A stretch of DNA of 64,000 nucleotides, from the NCBI RefSeq assembly GCF_010119205.1, contig NZ_WRXM01000001.1:1550001-1614000 (forward strand), in the 5' to 3' direction. The stretch comes from Haloarcula limicola. Lineage in GTDB: Archaea > Halobacteriota > Halobacteria > Halobacteriales > Haloarculaceae. Under the pieces are notes generated by a model, which worked only from the letters and a program-made list of their open reading frames with translations, ran no database searches and was not told the origin of the DNA. Of this stretch, positions 45,972-54,715 are shown one piece after another (position 1 is the first letter of the stretch; the number at the start of each line of letters is the position of its first letter). The translations under genes and the position numbers were made by a program.

Positions 45972-48599
45972 TCAGAGTATGTAGAACAGCGGAAACAGGA
46001 ACAGCCAGACGATGTCCACGAAGTGCCAGTACAGCCCGAAGTACTCGATGGCCCTGTCGTCGCCCTGATAGGCCCCGTTCCACGCGCGAACGGTCATGTA
46101 CGCACAGATGACGAGACCGACGGTGACGTGTGCCCCGTGTAAGCCCGTGGTGAGGTAGAACGTCGAGGACGCGATGTTCGTCGAGAGGTTCCAGCCGTTG
46201 GGGAACAGCTCCGTGTGGATGTGAAAGAGGTGCTGCCACTCCAGGCCCTTGTTTATCAGGAAGCCGACGCCGAGGGCGAACGTGCCCGCGAGCGCGGCGG
46301 TCGTTCCCTTCTTGCTCTCGCGCTCCGCGGCGACCATCGCCAGCACGACGAGGAAGCTCGACGTGAGCAGGAGGTAGGTGTTGATCAGTCCCGGCATCGT
46401 GACGTGCTCGGCGGGGATGAGGTCGTGGTGCCACGCGGTCCAGCCGTAAGCGACCCGGACGAAGGCGTACGACCCGATGAACGCCCCGAAGAGGACGATG
46501 TCGCTCGCGAGGAACGTCCACATCCCGAGCTTCGGCTTCTCCACCTTAGCGAAGGGCCAGCGCTCGGCGATGGGCATCTCCGGGGCGTGGAACGGCTCGC
46601 GGGCCATCCCGAACAGCGCCCCGAACGTCGCCAGACCGCCGAGCGCGGCCAGCGTGACGTAGACGACGCTGCCGGTCCGCACGCCCGAGAGACCGAAGAA
46701 CGCGATGAATCCGCCCAAGCTCACCAGGAACGGCCAGAGACTGGCGTGGCTCGCGTGTTCCTCGCCGCTCGTCTCGTGGGCGGTCGCCGCCGGCGTTCCG
46801 GTCGCCGTCACGGGCGTCACCGAAGCGGTTCCGCCGCCGGGCCGATAGCCCGACGAGGCTCGCCGTCCGGTGGACGGCTCACCCCCATCGGCGGCGGTCC
46901 CGCCGTCCGTCGCAGCACCGCCGTCAGCAGCTACGCCGCTCCCGGATTTCCGGGTGCGTTCGGCTACCTCCTCGTCGTCGAGGAAGGAGAGCGAGCCGCC
47001 GGCGTAACTCGGGACGCCGGGGAAGTTCTCCAGCGGCGGCGGCGAGGAGACCGCCCACTCTGCGGAGGTGGCATAGGCCCACGGGCTGTCGCCGGCGTCC
47101 TCGCCGCGCCACAGCGAGGCGAAGAGGTTGTAGAACATGATCAGGAAACTCGCGCCCAGCAAGAACCCGCCGACGGTGGCCATCGAGTGCCAGATCTGGA
47201 GCTCTTGGGGGTACTGGAACACTCGCCGGGGCGTCTCCCACGCGATGAACATCGGGAAGTAGAGCAGGTTGAACCCGACGAAGTAGACGGCGAAGTGGAG
47301 CTTCCCGAGCGTCTCGTCGTACATCTTCCCGGTGATCTTCGGGTACCAGTAGTAGAGCCCGCCGAACAGCGCCGTTGCGCCCGCGACCATCACGTAGTGG
47401 AAGTGCGCGACCACCCAGTAGGTGCCCCGGAACTGGTAGTCGAGTACGATCGCGCCGAGGAAGACGCCGGTGATGCCGCCGATGATGAACAGTAGCAGCG
47501 CGCCAAGCGAGAACAGGAACGGCGTCGTGAATCTCACTCGTCCCTTCGCCATCGTGTAGATGAGCGAGAACACCATCAGGTCGAACGGCAGCGAGATGCC
47601 GATGGTGGTCGCCATGAACACCGTCTTGATTGGGAGGTTGATGCCCGTGAGGAACATGTGGTGCATCCAGACGACGAAGCTCTGGAGCGCCACCAGCACC
47701 ATCGAGATGATGAACCACTTGCGGCCGACCAGTCGCCGCCCCGTGAAGGTCTGGAAGCACTCGGCCATCACGCCCAGCGCCGGGAAGAAGACGATGTAGA
47801 CCTCCGGATGGCCGAAGAACCAGAACAGGTGCGCCCACAGCAGCGACGCCCCGGGGTTGTCGGCGTCGGTCGCCATCGTCGTCCCGTCGATGGAGTACTG
47901 GAAGTAGTTCGTCCCGATGATGTGGTCGGAGGCGAGGATCATCAGCGCCGCCAGCAGCGCGGCGAAGGCGAAGAGCATCATCCAGACGGTGAGGTTGATA
48001 GAGAGCGAGAAGATCGGGATATCGCGCATCCGCAGGTTCTCGGCGCGCATCCGGTACATCGTCGTCAGGAAGTTCACCGACCCGAGCGTGACGGCGGCGG
48101 TGAACATGATGAGCGCCAGCACGACCGACGTGGCCCCGAGTCCCTCACCGGGGATGTAGGCGGGCGTGTTCAGCGGCGCGTACATCGTCCAGCCGCCGGC
48201 GAAGGTCATCCCCTGGAAGAAGGAGACGCCCATCAGGACGCCCGAGAAGAGGTAGAGCCAGTACGACAGCGCGTTCAGACGGGGGAACGCCAGGTCGTCG
48301 GCCCCGATCTGCAGGGGGACGAGGTAGTTGGCGAAGCCGAAGGCAAACGGCGAGATGAACCAGAACACCATCAGCAGGCCGTGCGTCGAGACAGCCTGGT
48401 TGTACCCCATCGGCCCGAGCAGATCGGCGGCGGGCGTGATGAGTTCGAGGCGGAACAAGAGCGCTAAGGTCCCGCCGAAGACGAAGAAGAACAGCGCGGT
48501 GACGAGATAGAGGACGCCGATGTCCTTGTGGTTCGTCGTGAGGAACCAGCGACTGATCGAGGACTTCGGCGGCAGCCCGTGCTCGTGGCTCTCGCTCAT
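45972..48599 (-). CDS. cytochrome c oxidase fused subunits I and III
   Basis: An 875-residue haem-copper oxidase. Residues about 1-515 are subunit I: haem ligand region NQAVSTHGLLMVFW, the D-channel-like QIGADDLAFPRLN, the Cu_B and Tyr-His motif FGHPEVYIVFFPALG, the His pair VWMHHMF, and the haem a3/haem a pair AHFHYVMV. Residues about 515-620 form a low-complexity hydrophilic linker. Residues about 620-875 are subunit III with about seven segments (HGAHVTVGL near the end). In the normal K-channel lysine position I read IGISLPFDLMVF instead of the usual Lys-containing PTG(V/I)K motif. Confidence 0.95.
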   Translation of the reverse strand: MSESHEHGLPPKSSISRWFLTTNHKDIGVLYLVTALFFFVFGGTLALLFRLELITPAADLLGPMGYNQAVSTHGLLMVFWFISPFAFGFANYLVPLQIGADDLAFPRLNALSYWLYLFSGVLMGVSFFQGMTFAGGWTMYAPLNTPAYIPGEGLGATSVVLALIMFTAAVTLGSVNFLTTMYRMRAENLRMRDIPIFSLSINLTVWMMLFAFAALLAALMILASDHIIGTNYFQYSIDGTTMATDADNPGASLLWAHLFWFFGHPEVYIVFFPALGVMAECFQTFTGRRLVGRKWFIISMVLVALQSFVVWMHHMFLTGINLPIKTVFMATTIGISLPFDLMVFSLIYTMAKGRVRFTTPFLFSLGALLLFIIGGITGVFLGAIVLDYQFRGTYWVVAHFHYVMVAGATALFGGLYYWYPKITGKMYDETLGKLHFAVYFVGFNLLYFPMFIAWETPRRVFQYPQELQIWHSMATVGGFLLGASFLIMFYNLFASLWRGEDAGDSPWAYATSAEWAVSSPPPLENFPGVPSYAGGSLSFLDDEEVAERTRKSGSGVAADGGAATDGGTAADGGEPSTGRRASSGYRPGGGTASVTPVTATGTPAATAHETSGEEHASHASLWPFLVSLGGFIAFFGLSGVRTGSVVYVTLAALGGLATFGALFGMAREPFHAPEMPIAERWPFAKVEKPKLGMWTFLASDIVLFGAFIGSYAFVRVAYGWTAWHHDLIPAEHVTMPGLINTYLLLTSSFLVVLAMVAAERESKKGTTAALAGTFALGVGFLINKGLEWQHLFHIHTELFPNGWNLSTNIASSTFYLTTGLHGAHVTVGLVICAYMTVRAWNGAYQGDDRAIEYFGLYWHFVDIVWLFLFPLFYIL

Positions 48600-49447
48600 G
48601 CCGGGACACCCCCGAAGGCCGCCGGGCTACTGATGCGGGCCGCCGTCTGCGTGGCGGTTCCGCTAGTTGGAGTTGCGGTTCCGTTCTCGGTCTGCGTTCC
48701 GCTCTCCGCCTGCGTTCCGTTTTCGCTCTCCGCTCCGTTCGCGGTCTGGTTCGACGTGTTCGCGTACCACGCGTCGTACTCCTCGTCGGAGACGACCTGC
48801 ACCGGGGCGGTCATCAGCGAGTGGCCGCTCCCGCACAGCTCGTAACACTTGGCGGTGTAGTTGCCCGTCTGATTGGCCGTGAACCACGCCTGCGTGGTCT
48901 GGCCGGGGACGGCGTCGGTCTTCACCCGCAACTCGGGGATCCCGAAGTTGTGGAACACGTCCGACGACGTCACGTCTAATCTGACCACCCGGTCCTGTGG
49001 CACGCGAAGCGTGTTCGTCCGGTACCCGTTCGGGTAGGTGAACTCCCAGCCGAACCGGAAACCCTCGACGTCAATCTCCAGCGCGTCTACCTGCGGCCCC
49101 GACGGACCGTTCTCGATGTAGAGGAGCGTGGTGTACGTCCACGCGATGAGCGAGACGACGATGATCGCGCTGATACCGAACGAGTAGAACACCTTTCGCC
49201 CGCCGGACCCGCCCGTCGGCAGTTCCCCCATCTGCGGTCGCTCGACTTTGCCCTCGTAAGGGTCCTCGCCCGCCGTCTCGCGGTACTTGATGGCGTGATA
49301 CAGCGTGTAGGACACGACGAGGATTCCCACCGCAGTCCCCAACAGCAGGAACACCTCGAAGATGCTGTTGAAGACGTCGGCCGGTGCCCTGACGCTCCCC
49401 CCGTGGAGCGGGATCCCGACCACGTTGTGTGGTATCGTGTAACTCAT
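48596..49447 (-). CDS. cytochrome c oxidase subunit II
   Basis: A 283-residue protein. Two membrane segments (about residues 31-50 and 88-108) are followed by the extracellular cupredoxin domain. The Cu_A site is complete: His in DVFHNFGIPE and CYELCGSGHSLM. A Thr/Asn-rich C-terminal tail (residues about 235-270) has several NxT/NxS sequons and repeats of NGT-type motifs. It overlaps the I-III fusion gene by four bases, and is first in the operon. Confidence 0.94.
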   Translation of the reverse strand: MSYTIPHNVVGIPLHGGSVRAPADVFNSIFEVFLLLGTAVGILVVSYTLYHAIKYRETAGEDPYEGKVERPQMGELPTGGSGGRKVFYSFGISAIIVVSLIAWTYTTLLYIENGPSGPQVDALEIDVEGFRFGWEFTYPNGYRTNTLRVPQDRVVRLDVTSSDVFHNFGIPELRVKTDAVPGQTTQAWFTANQTGNYTAKCYELCGSGHSLMTAPVQVVSDEEYDAWYANTSNQTANGAESENGTQAESGTQTENGTATPTSGTATQTAARISSPAAFGGVPA

Positions 49448-49567
49448 CGTTCCTTCATGATTTTTTGTAGCGTCTATTAGGTATTGTGGACAGTATGCTT
49501 ACATATCTGGCCCGAGACCGAGCGGTGCGCGCGAACCTTTTTGTTCATTGGTATGTTACAACACGGC

Positions 49568-50089
49568 ATGGCAGACACGTCATCCGGGGTCGAAGACCCC
49601 ATGAACGGCGAGTCCGTGAGCGACAGCGAGGAGTTCGACAACCTGCGGGGCATCCTCGCCGACGGCGTCGTCGGCGCGGCCGGCGGCCTGGTCGGCACCG
49701 CGATGATGACGGTGGTCTTTCTTATCGCGCAGTCGCTCGGCGCGTTCGACCTCGCCGACTTCGCCATCCTCACCGAACTGGTCGGACTGACGGGCTACGT
49801 CCCCGAGGTGCTCTTCGGCTTCTTCATCTTCCTCGGCGGCGGGATGTTCCCCTGGCCGCTCCTCTTCGCGGCGCTCAAGGAGTACCTGCCCGGCCGAACC
49901 GACCCCGTCTCCGGGGCCTTCTTCGGCGCGGCGATGTGGACCGGGTTCGTCCTGGCCTTCTACACCGGCCAGACCGGGCTCTCGCTGGTGCTGTACGCCG
50001 TGCTGACCCTCGTCGCCCACGTCGTCTACGGGATGGGACTCGGAGCCGTCTTCAACTACTTCGCCACGCGACCCGACTCGATCGTCTGA
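49568..50089 (+). CDS. DUF6789-like membrane protein
   Basis: A 173-residue protein with an acidic N terminus and four hydrophobic segments (about residues 33-55, 72-92, 112-130 and 138-158). It is divergent from the oxidase operon (120-bp gap), a place where such proteins are common in haloarchaea, so a role in oxidase assembly or membrane quinol handling is possible but unproved. The ATG at 49568 (MADTSSGVEDPM) is selected, with A/T-rich CCTTTTTG at 49535-49542 about 28 bp upstream. Confidence 0.8.
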   Translation: MADTSSGVEDPMNGESVSDSEEFDNLRGILADGVVGAAGGLVGTAMMTVVFLIAQSLGAFDLADFAILTELVGLTGYVPEVLFGFFIFLGGGMFPWPLLFAALKEYLPGRTDPVSGAFFGAAMWTGFVLAFYTGQTGLSLVLYAVLTLVAHVVYGMGLGAVFNYFATRPDSIV

Positions 50090-50155
50090 GTCGTCGCTTC
50101 GAGAAAGCGCGTTCGATTCGACGCCGAACGGCAGCGTCGTACGGAGAAGCGCCCG

Positions 50156-50479
50156 TTACTCGGCCGTCTCGTTCGCAGTCGTTGTCGCGTCGGCCGTCGC
50201 CGTCTCGTTGCCGGTGGCTGTCTCGTTTACCGTACCGGTTTCGTTCACGGTGGCCGTCTCGTTCTCGGACCCGGTCTCGGATTCGACGGTCTCCGTTCCC
50301 TCGACGGTTCCGGTACTCGTCTCGTCGGCCGCCGTTCCGGTCGTTTCGTCGTCGCCCTCTTCGGTTCCGGTACTCTCCTCCTGGGAGGAGCCGCCGCTAC
50401 ACCCGGCGATGGCGACAGTCGCTGCACCTGCTGCGGTACTGACGAAGCGTCGTCGCGAGATTCCGTTGTCGCTAGACAT
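50156..50479 (-). CDS. Tat lipoprotein with NET-repeat tail
   Basis: A 107-residue protein. RRRFVSTAAGAATVAIAGCS is a twin-arginine signal with a lipobox ending in Cys-27, which is the predicted lipid-anchored first residue. The mature part is only low-complexity: Ser/Glu/Thr-rich, then about six Asn-Glu-Thr sequons (NETATVNETGTVNETATGNE region). No folded domain is visible. It could be a truncated halocyanin-like protein or a true secreted spacer protein. The tail is a candidate for dense N-glycosylation. Confidence 0.8.
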   Translation of the reverse strand: MSSDNGISRRRFVSTAAGAATVAIAGCSGGSSQEESTGTEEGDDETTGTAADETSTGTVEGTETVESETGSENETATVNETGTVNETATGNETATADATTTANETAE

Positions 50480-50643
50480 ACGCCGTCCTGTTTTTCCCAG
50501 CGCGTATTAAATCGAATTTATGCTCAAAGAGCGACAGTACATAGTGCTATTTACCATTATATATTCGAACTGAGGATTACGCGTTGCGGAGCCGGAGCGC
50601 CGCGGACCGCTACGCTGTGCCCTCGCGCGCACACCGCACACGC

Positions 50644-51090
50644 TTGCAGCCGGCGACGTGGACCGACGCCGAGCGCGTCGAGATCGACTTCGCGCTCCTC
50701 CCAGTCGGGAGCACCGAACAGCACGGCCCGCACGCGCCGCTGGGACACGTTTCGCGATTACGCCCGCGAGACGGTCGCCAGTCTCGCCCACCACGGCTGG
50801 GACCGCGTCGTCAACGGCCACGGCGGGCCACTAGAGACGAGCCTGTCCGACACAGCCGTCTCGAACTCGTCCGCGAGGACCGGGCCGACGAAGCCGCAGA
50901 CGGCGCTGCCGACGGCTGGGACGAGTGGGTCAGCGGCGTGAACCTGACCGACGACGCCGCGGAGTTCAGCGAGAACGGGACCGTCGGTGACCCGCGCGAG
51001 GGCGGGCCAGAACGGGGGGCGCGACTGCTGGACGAAGCGAGCGCTGCGCTCGTCGAACTGCTCGACCGGGTGGCGACCCGCGAGCGGTGA
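50644..51090 (+). pseudogene. creatininase-family gene relic
   Basis: Three creatininase pieces lie in alternating frames. First, TWTDAERVEIDFALLPVGST then EQHGPHAPLG (metal-binding N terminus, frame of 50584). Second, TFRDYARETVASLAHHGWDR then VVNGHGG (frame of 50756). Third, the C-terminal GVNLTDDAAEFSENGTVGDP with EGGPERGARLLDEASAALVE. About half of the expected 240 residues are missing, mainly between the first and second pieces, and there is no proper start codon. The enzyme would have been a metal-dependent amidohydrolase. Confidence 0.8.
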
Positions 51091-51097
51091 GGGCGAT

Positions 51098-51568
51098 CTA
51101 GGCCTCGGCCTCCTCCGCGTCGCCGTCCGCGTCCGTGTCGGCGTCGGATTCGGACTCGGACTCCTCTTCCGCTTCCTCCTCGCCGAAGTCTTCGAGCGTG
51201 CTCCGCAGCTGCGGGACGGTCGACGTGAGGTCGCCGACCTGCTCGCGCGCGCCCTCGACGTCCTCGATGAGGTCTTCGATCTCCTCGATGGCCTCGGCGA
51301 GGTCGTCGGCGTCCTCGAAGGCGTCGGCGCGTTCGCCCATCGTGTACCACTTCTTGGCGTCCCGCAGGTGGTCCTCGGCGTCGCCCACGTCGAGCGCGTC
51401 CTTCAGCGCGTTGAGCGCGCCGAGCGTGTTGTCGGCGTCGAGTTCCCACACGTCGTCGCCCTCGGGGAGCGCCTCGCGCGCTTCCCCCAGCGAGGCCTCG
51501 ACGTCCGTACGCATCTCGTCGGCCGCGTCGGCGAACAGTTCGTCGTCGTCCAGACTCGTCTGACTCAT
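51098..51568 (-). CDS. acidic haloarchaeal protein (DUF5790-like)
   Basis: A 156-residue, very acidic, mostly helical protein. The core is DELFADAADEMRTDVEASLG, then HLRDAKKWYTMGERADAFED, with a heptad-rich helix EEIEDLIEDVEGAREQVG and an acidic Ser/Glu/Asp tail. I recall it as DUF5790, a family found only in haloarchaea; the name is unverified. No function is known. The gene is convergent with the creatininase relic (7 bp gap). Confidence 0.8.
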   Translation of the reverse strand: MSQTSLDDDELFADAADEMRTDVEASLGEAREALPEGDDVWELDADNTLGALNALKDALDVGDAEDHLRDAKKWYTMGERADAFEDADDLAEAIEEIEDLIEDVEGAREQVGDLTSTVPQLRSTLEDFGEEEAEEESESESDADTDADGDAEEAEA

Positions 51569-51770
51569 ACCGACCCGTTGGCGCGGTGACGGGTTAAAAG
51601 CCCGCCTGAAAGTGAAAGTGTAATCGCCGGACTGCAGTGGTCAGGAAAATCGGAAACCGAAACTGAAGGTGTTACAGGGATCTTCCCCGCTACCGCACGT
51701 CTCGCGACGGCCGAGACGGGGAAGCGAGCGCGAACCAACGTTTATCCACGTCGCACCGCTAGCTTTGCGG

Positions 51771-51935
51771 ATGGGACTCTTCAGCGACGTCGGCCGGACG
51801 GTCGAGAAGACGAAACGGGCGTTCACCGATAACAAGCGGGCGGAGTACGTCTGTCTCGACTGCGAAGAATCGCTCGACGAGAACTACGAGTACTGTCCTC
51901 GATGCGGCGAGGATTCCGTCGAACCCGCCGCGTAA
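51771..51935 (+). CDS. 54-residue zinc-ribbon protein
   Basis: The protein has a basic N-terminal helix (GLFSDVGRTVEKTKRAF) and a zinc ribbon CLDCEESLDENYEYCPRC. It belongs to the small haloarchaeal zinc-ribbon proteins. Its start at 51771 is the ATG after the predicted promoter region; the upstream in-frame extension is not coding-like. Function unknown. Confidence 0.8.
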   Translation: MGLFSDVGRTVEKTKRAFTDNKRAEYVCLDCEESLDENYEYCPRCGEDSVEPAA

Positions 51936-52062
51936 CCCCGCCTCGCCGTCCGCCGTTCTCGGTTGTTGTAGCGGCTGTGACTGCGATGGGGCAGTCGATC
52001 GCCGCTGATCACACGCCAACCAGCGCTGTCATCGCGGATTTCGATAGCGCGAAGCCGCGCCC

Positions 52063-53190
52063 TTAGCTTCGGATGTCTTCGCGGACCGCCGGGATGGGGT
52101 CCAGCGTCTCGTCGATGTCGCCGAGCACCAACATGGCGTAGTAGCGGAGGAACGCCACCAGCGGGACGTTGATCAGGAGACCGACGACGAACAGCAACAG
52201 CAGGAACAGGACCCCGACGACCCCGGCGAGGATGCCGGCGGCGAGGCCCTGTCCGAGCGCGAACCAGACGACCAAGCCGACGACGAAGAACGGGATCCCC
52301 AGCGCGACGAAGGCGACCGCGCCGAGGACCGCGCCGACGATGCCGACGCCGATGCCGAGGACCACCGAGAGGAGCAGGTACGCGAGGTACTGCTTGGGCC
52401 GGTCGCGAATAGAACCGAGGAGACGCTGCCACCCGTCGAGGATGCTGTCGTCCCCCGAGACCATCAGCGGGACGACGAAGACGTTCGTGAACCCGGTAAC
52501 GGTGCCGACGACGAGCAGTCCGACGGCGACGAGGGCGACGATCGGCAGCGAGAGGGCGGCGACGACGCTCCCGCCGAGGTCGCTCGTCTGCCCGCCGAGC
52601 GCGAGGAGGAAGAACGCGCCGAGAACGACGATACTGACGATCGCCGTGACGATATCGAAGGCGACGCGAAACGCCAGCAGTTGCAGCCCGTCGCCGAGGT
52701 GGTCGCCGAAGTACCGCCGGACGTGTACCTCCCGGGAGACGAGCGATTGCACGAAGACGAACTCCGCGAAGTTGCTCACCAGCCCCTGTACCAACCGCAC
52801 GAACACCAGGAAGACGAACGCGGCGACGAGGACTAAGCCGAACCCCGCGACGAGCGCCTCGGCGGAGCCGGGCATCTCGGAGCCGGGTCCCGACACCTGT
52901 GCCGCGAGCCCGCCGCCGAGCTCGGGGAGCGCGCCGAGCGTCCGGGTCACCGCGAACTCGCTGCCCGACCCCATCGGTCCGGTCGGATCGGTCGGCCCGG
53001 TCGGTCCGGACTCGCCGGCGAAGTTGGTGAGCAGGTTCAGGATGCGGAAGGCGCCCAGTCCGCCGCCGCCACCGATGAAGAATACCACGAACGCCAGTCG
53101 GAGCCACGTCCCCCGCTCAACGGGGAAGAGGAAGGACTGCGTCGCGTCGATCGCGTCGCCGATATCGTCGATTGCGTGGAGGGCCATCAC
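52063..53190 (-). CDS. multipass membrane protein (DUF7544-like)
   Basis: A 375-residue protein. N-terminal region HAIDDIGDAIDATQSFLFPV then a Gly-rich turn GGGGGLG and six or seven membrane segments. A Gly/Ser/Pro/Thr-rich stretch (GESGPTGPTDPTGPMGSG) lies near residue 60. I recall the DUF7544 name for this haloarchaeal group but have not verified it. The translation start may be the second Met (53187). Role unknown; no motif for transport is seen. Confidence 0.8.
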   Translation of the reverse strand: MMALHAIDDIGDAIDATQSFLFPVERGTWLRLAFVVFFIGGGGGLGAFRILNLLTNFAGESGPTGPTDPTGPMGSGSEFAVTRTLGALPELGGGLAAQVSGPGSEMPGSAEALVAGFGLVLVAAFVFLVFVRLVQGLVSNFAEFVFVQSLVSREVHVRRYFGDHLGDGLQLLAFRVAFDIVTAIVSIVVLGAFFLLALGGQTSDLGGSVVAALSLPIVALVAVGLLVVGTVTGFTNVFVVPLMVSGDDSILDGWQRLLGSIRDRPKQYLAYLLLSVVLGIGVGIVGAVLGAVAFVALGIPFFVVGLVVWFALGQGLAAGILAGVVGVLFLLLLFVVGLLINVPLVAFLRYYAMLVLGDIDETLDPIPAVREDIRS

Positions 53191-53256
53191 CGGACCTGCA
53201 CCGGGCCACGGGGTAAGATTTTCGACGCCGTCCGACGAATCAGCCGGCGCGTCGCC

Positions 53257-53604
53257 TCACTCTCGGACCGTCTCGACCTGCATCAGCGGATAGCCGTCCT
53301 CCATCGCCATGCTCGTCTCGACGACGACCCCCTCGTAGTCGACGGTCATCGTCACGTCGAGAAAGCGGCCCGTGAGTTCGGTGTAGTCGGCTCCGGCCGA
53401 CTCGATGGCCTCTCGAAGTTCGTCCTCGCGGACTGCGACCGTGACCGCCTCGCAGTAGGGCTGGTTCTCGATTGCCTCCTCCATCGCCGCCGTCAGCGAG
53501 TCGGCGCTGTCGGGGCTGACCGGCGTCCCCGCGAACTGGTGGTACAGCGACCCGAACTTGATGCCCGCTTCGAAGCACGCGACCTGCGCGGCTGTCGGTT
53601 CCAT
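53257..53604 (-). CDS. mptD: archaeal dihydroneopterin aldolase (MptD type)
   Basis: A 115-residue small enzyme of the archaeal DHNA family (pfam DUF381 type): CFEAGIKFGSLYHQFAGTPV is the diagnostic N-terminal motif, followed by AIENQPYCEAVTVAV and LTGRFLDVTMTVDYEG. It cleaves dihydroneopterin in tetrahydromethanopterin or folate-type pterin synthesis. This fits with the F420- and pterin-dependent enzymes near 6 kb. The ATG at 53604 (MEPTAAQVACFEAG) is chosen. Divergent from azf by 75 bp. Confidence 0.88.
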   Translation of the reverse strand: MEPTAAQVACFEAGIKFGSLYHQFAGTPVSPDSADSLTAAMEEAIENQPYCEAVTVAVREDELREAIESAGADYTELTGRFLDVTMTVDYEGVVVETSMAMEDGYPLMQVETVRE

Positions 53605-53679
53605 ACTCGCCCGTCGAACTGCGCGGTCATAACGGAACCGCAAGCTACCTATTGTGCGCTCTCTATCCCCCGCATACGA

Positions 53680-54453
53680 ATGGACGAGCCGGTTCTACTC
53701 ACAGGTGCTGGCGGCGCGGTCGGGCAGGCCATCCTCGAGGGCATCGGGGACGCCTACGAGTGGAAACTCATGTTCCACAGCCCCCCCGCCGAGGAGCCCG
53801 ACCACGAGTACCTCGTCGGCGACGTCATCACCGCCGAAGACGTCGAAGCCGCGGTCGAAGGCGTCGGTGCCGTCATCCACCTCGCCGGCGATCCGCGCCC
53901 GGAGGCCCCGTGGGACTCCGTCCTCTCGAACAACATCGACGGCACGAAGAAGATGTACGAGGCCGCCGTCGAGGCGGGCGTCGAGAAGTTCGTCTACGCC
54001 TCCTCGAACCACGCCGTCGGCGCGTTCGAGACCGACCGCCGCACCCCCGAGATGTACCGCTCCGACGACGACTTCCTGCTCGACGGCACCGAGCTCCCCC
54101 GCCCCGGTAACCTCTACGGCGTCTCGAAGGCCACCGGCGAGGTGCTCGGCCGGTACTACCACGACGAGTACGGCATCGACGTTTGTAACATCCGCATCGG
54201 CAACCTCACGCGCGGCCACCCGCCCATCGACTACGAACGCGGGCAGGCGATGTGGCTCTCCTACCGCGACTGCGCCAACATCCACGCCTGCGCGCTCGAC
54301 GCCGACTACGACTTCGAGATCGTCTACGGCATCTCCGACAACGACCGGAAGTACTACTCCATCCAGCGGGCGAAAGACGTGCTGGGCTACGACCCGCAGG
54401 ACAACTCCGCACACTTCGACGGCGAGGATAGAGTCGTGGAACCGGACGCTTGA
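53680..54453 (+). CDS. azf: NAD-dependent glucose-6-phosphate dehydrogenase (SDR type)
   Basis: A 257-residue extended short-chain dehydrogenase. It has TGAGGAVGQAILEGIG at the N terminus, HLAGDPRPEAPWDSVL, SSNHAVGAFE and the catalytic YGVSKATGEVLGRYY with Tyr and Lys. This closely follows the haloarchaeal azf protein, which oxidises glucose-6-phosphate with NAD and replaces the classical enzyme in the pentose pathway. Identification rests on recall of that family, not on a search. A low-GC ORF begins 26 bases after its stop. Confidence 0.85.
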   Translation: MDEPVLLTGAGGAVGQAILEGIGDAYEWKLMFHSPPAEEPDHEYLVGDVITAEDVEAAVEGVGAVIHLAGDPRPEAPWDSVLSNNIDGTKKMYEAAVEAGVEKFVYASSNHAVGAFETDRRTPEMYRSDDDFLLDGTELPRPGNLYGVSKATGEVLGRYYHDEYGIDVCNIRIGNLTRGHPPIDYERGQAMWLSYRDCANIHACALDADYDFEIVYGISDNDRKYYSIQRAKDVLGYDPQDNSAHFDGEDRVVEPDA

Positions 54454-54478
54454 ACAGTTATTCGACTATTACAGAGAT

Positions 54479-54685
54479 ATGGTCGATATACTGTATACTG
54501 GGACAAAAGCGGGAGAAACGATTATCGGGGGAATGGTCGGTGGGTTAGTATACAGTATAATATCAGAGGGTGTAGTAGGAATCGGCGATATTAGTTCGAT
54601 AGTAGGTGTGTTCTTTGTCCTGACTTTCCTATTCTTTGCACTCCACTGGTGGTATGAACGGAAGCGCGGAGAACCATTTCGGTAA
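54479..54685 (+). CDS. low-GC small membrane protein, possibly acquired
   Basis: A 68-residue protein with two membrane segments (about residues 16-38 and 40-58). Its DNA, with flanks from 54455 to 54700, is strikingly A/T-rich (near 42% GC by eye) and uses codons such as ATA, AGA and TTA that its neighbours avoid. The ATG follows a stretch that reads in frame past the azf stop codon. I do not recognise a family. Codon use and composition suggest recent transfer. Confidence 0.6.
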   Translation: MVDILYTGTKAGETIIGGMVGGLVYSIISEGVVGIGDISSIVGVFFVLTFLFFALHWWYERKRGEPFR

Positions 54686-54715
54686 CTTTGGTGTCTCAGA
54701 CGGTGCGAGAATTAC

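Noticed and set aside
49630-49830. Possible halocyanin or copper-chaperone function for the DUF6789-like gene beside the oxidase.
   Set aside because: No copper-binding Cys or His motif is visible. The link to oxidase is only by position.
50156-50479. CRISPR-like or tandem DNA repeat in the NET-rich tail.
   Set aside because: The repetition follows the protein code (Asn-Glu-Thr) with variable third bases and is short. It is not a spaced repeat array.
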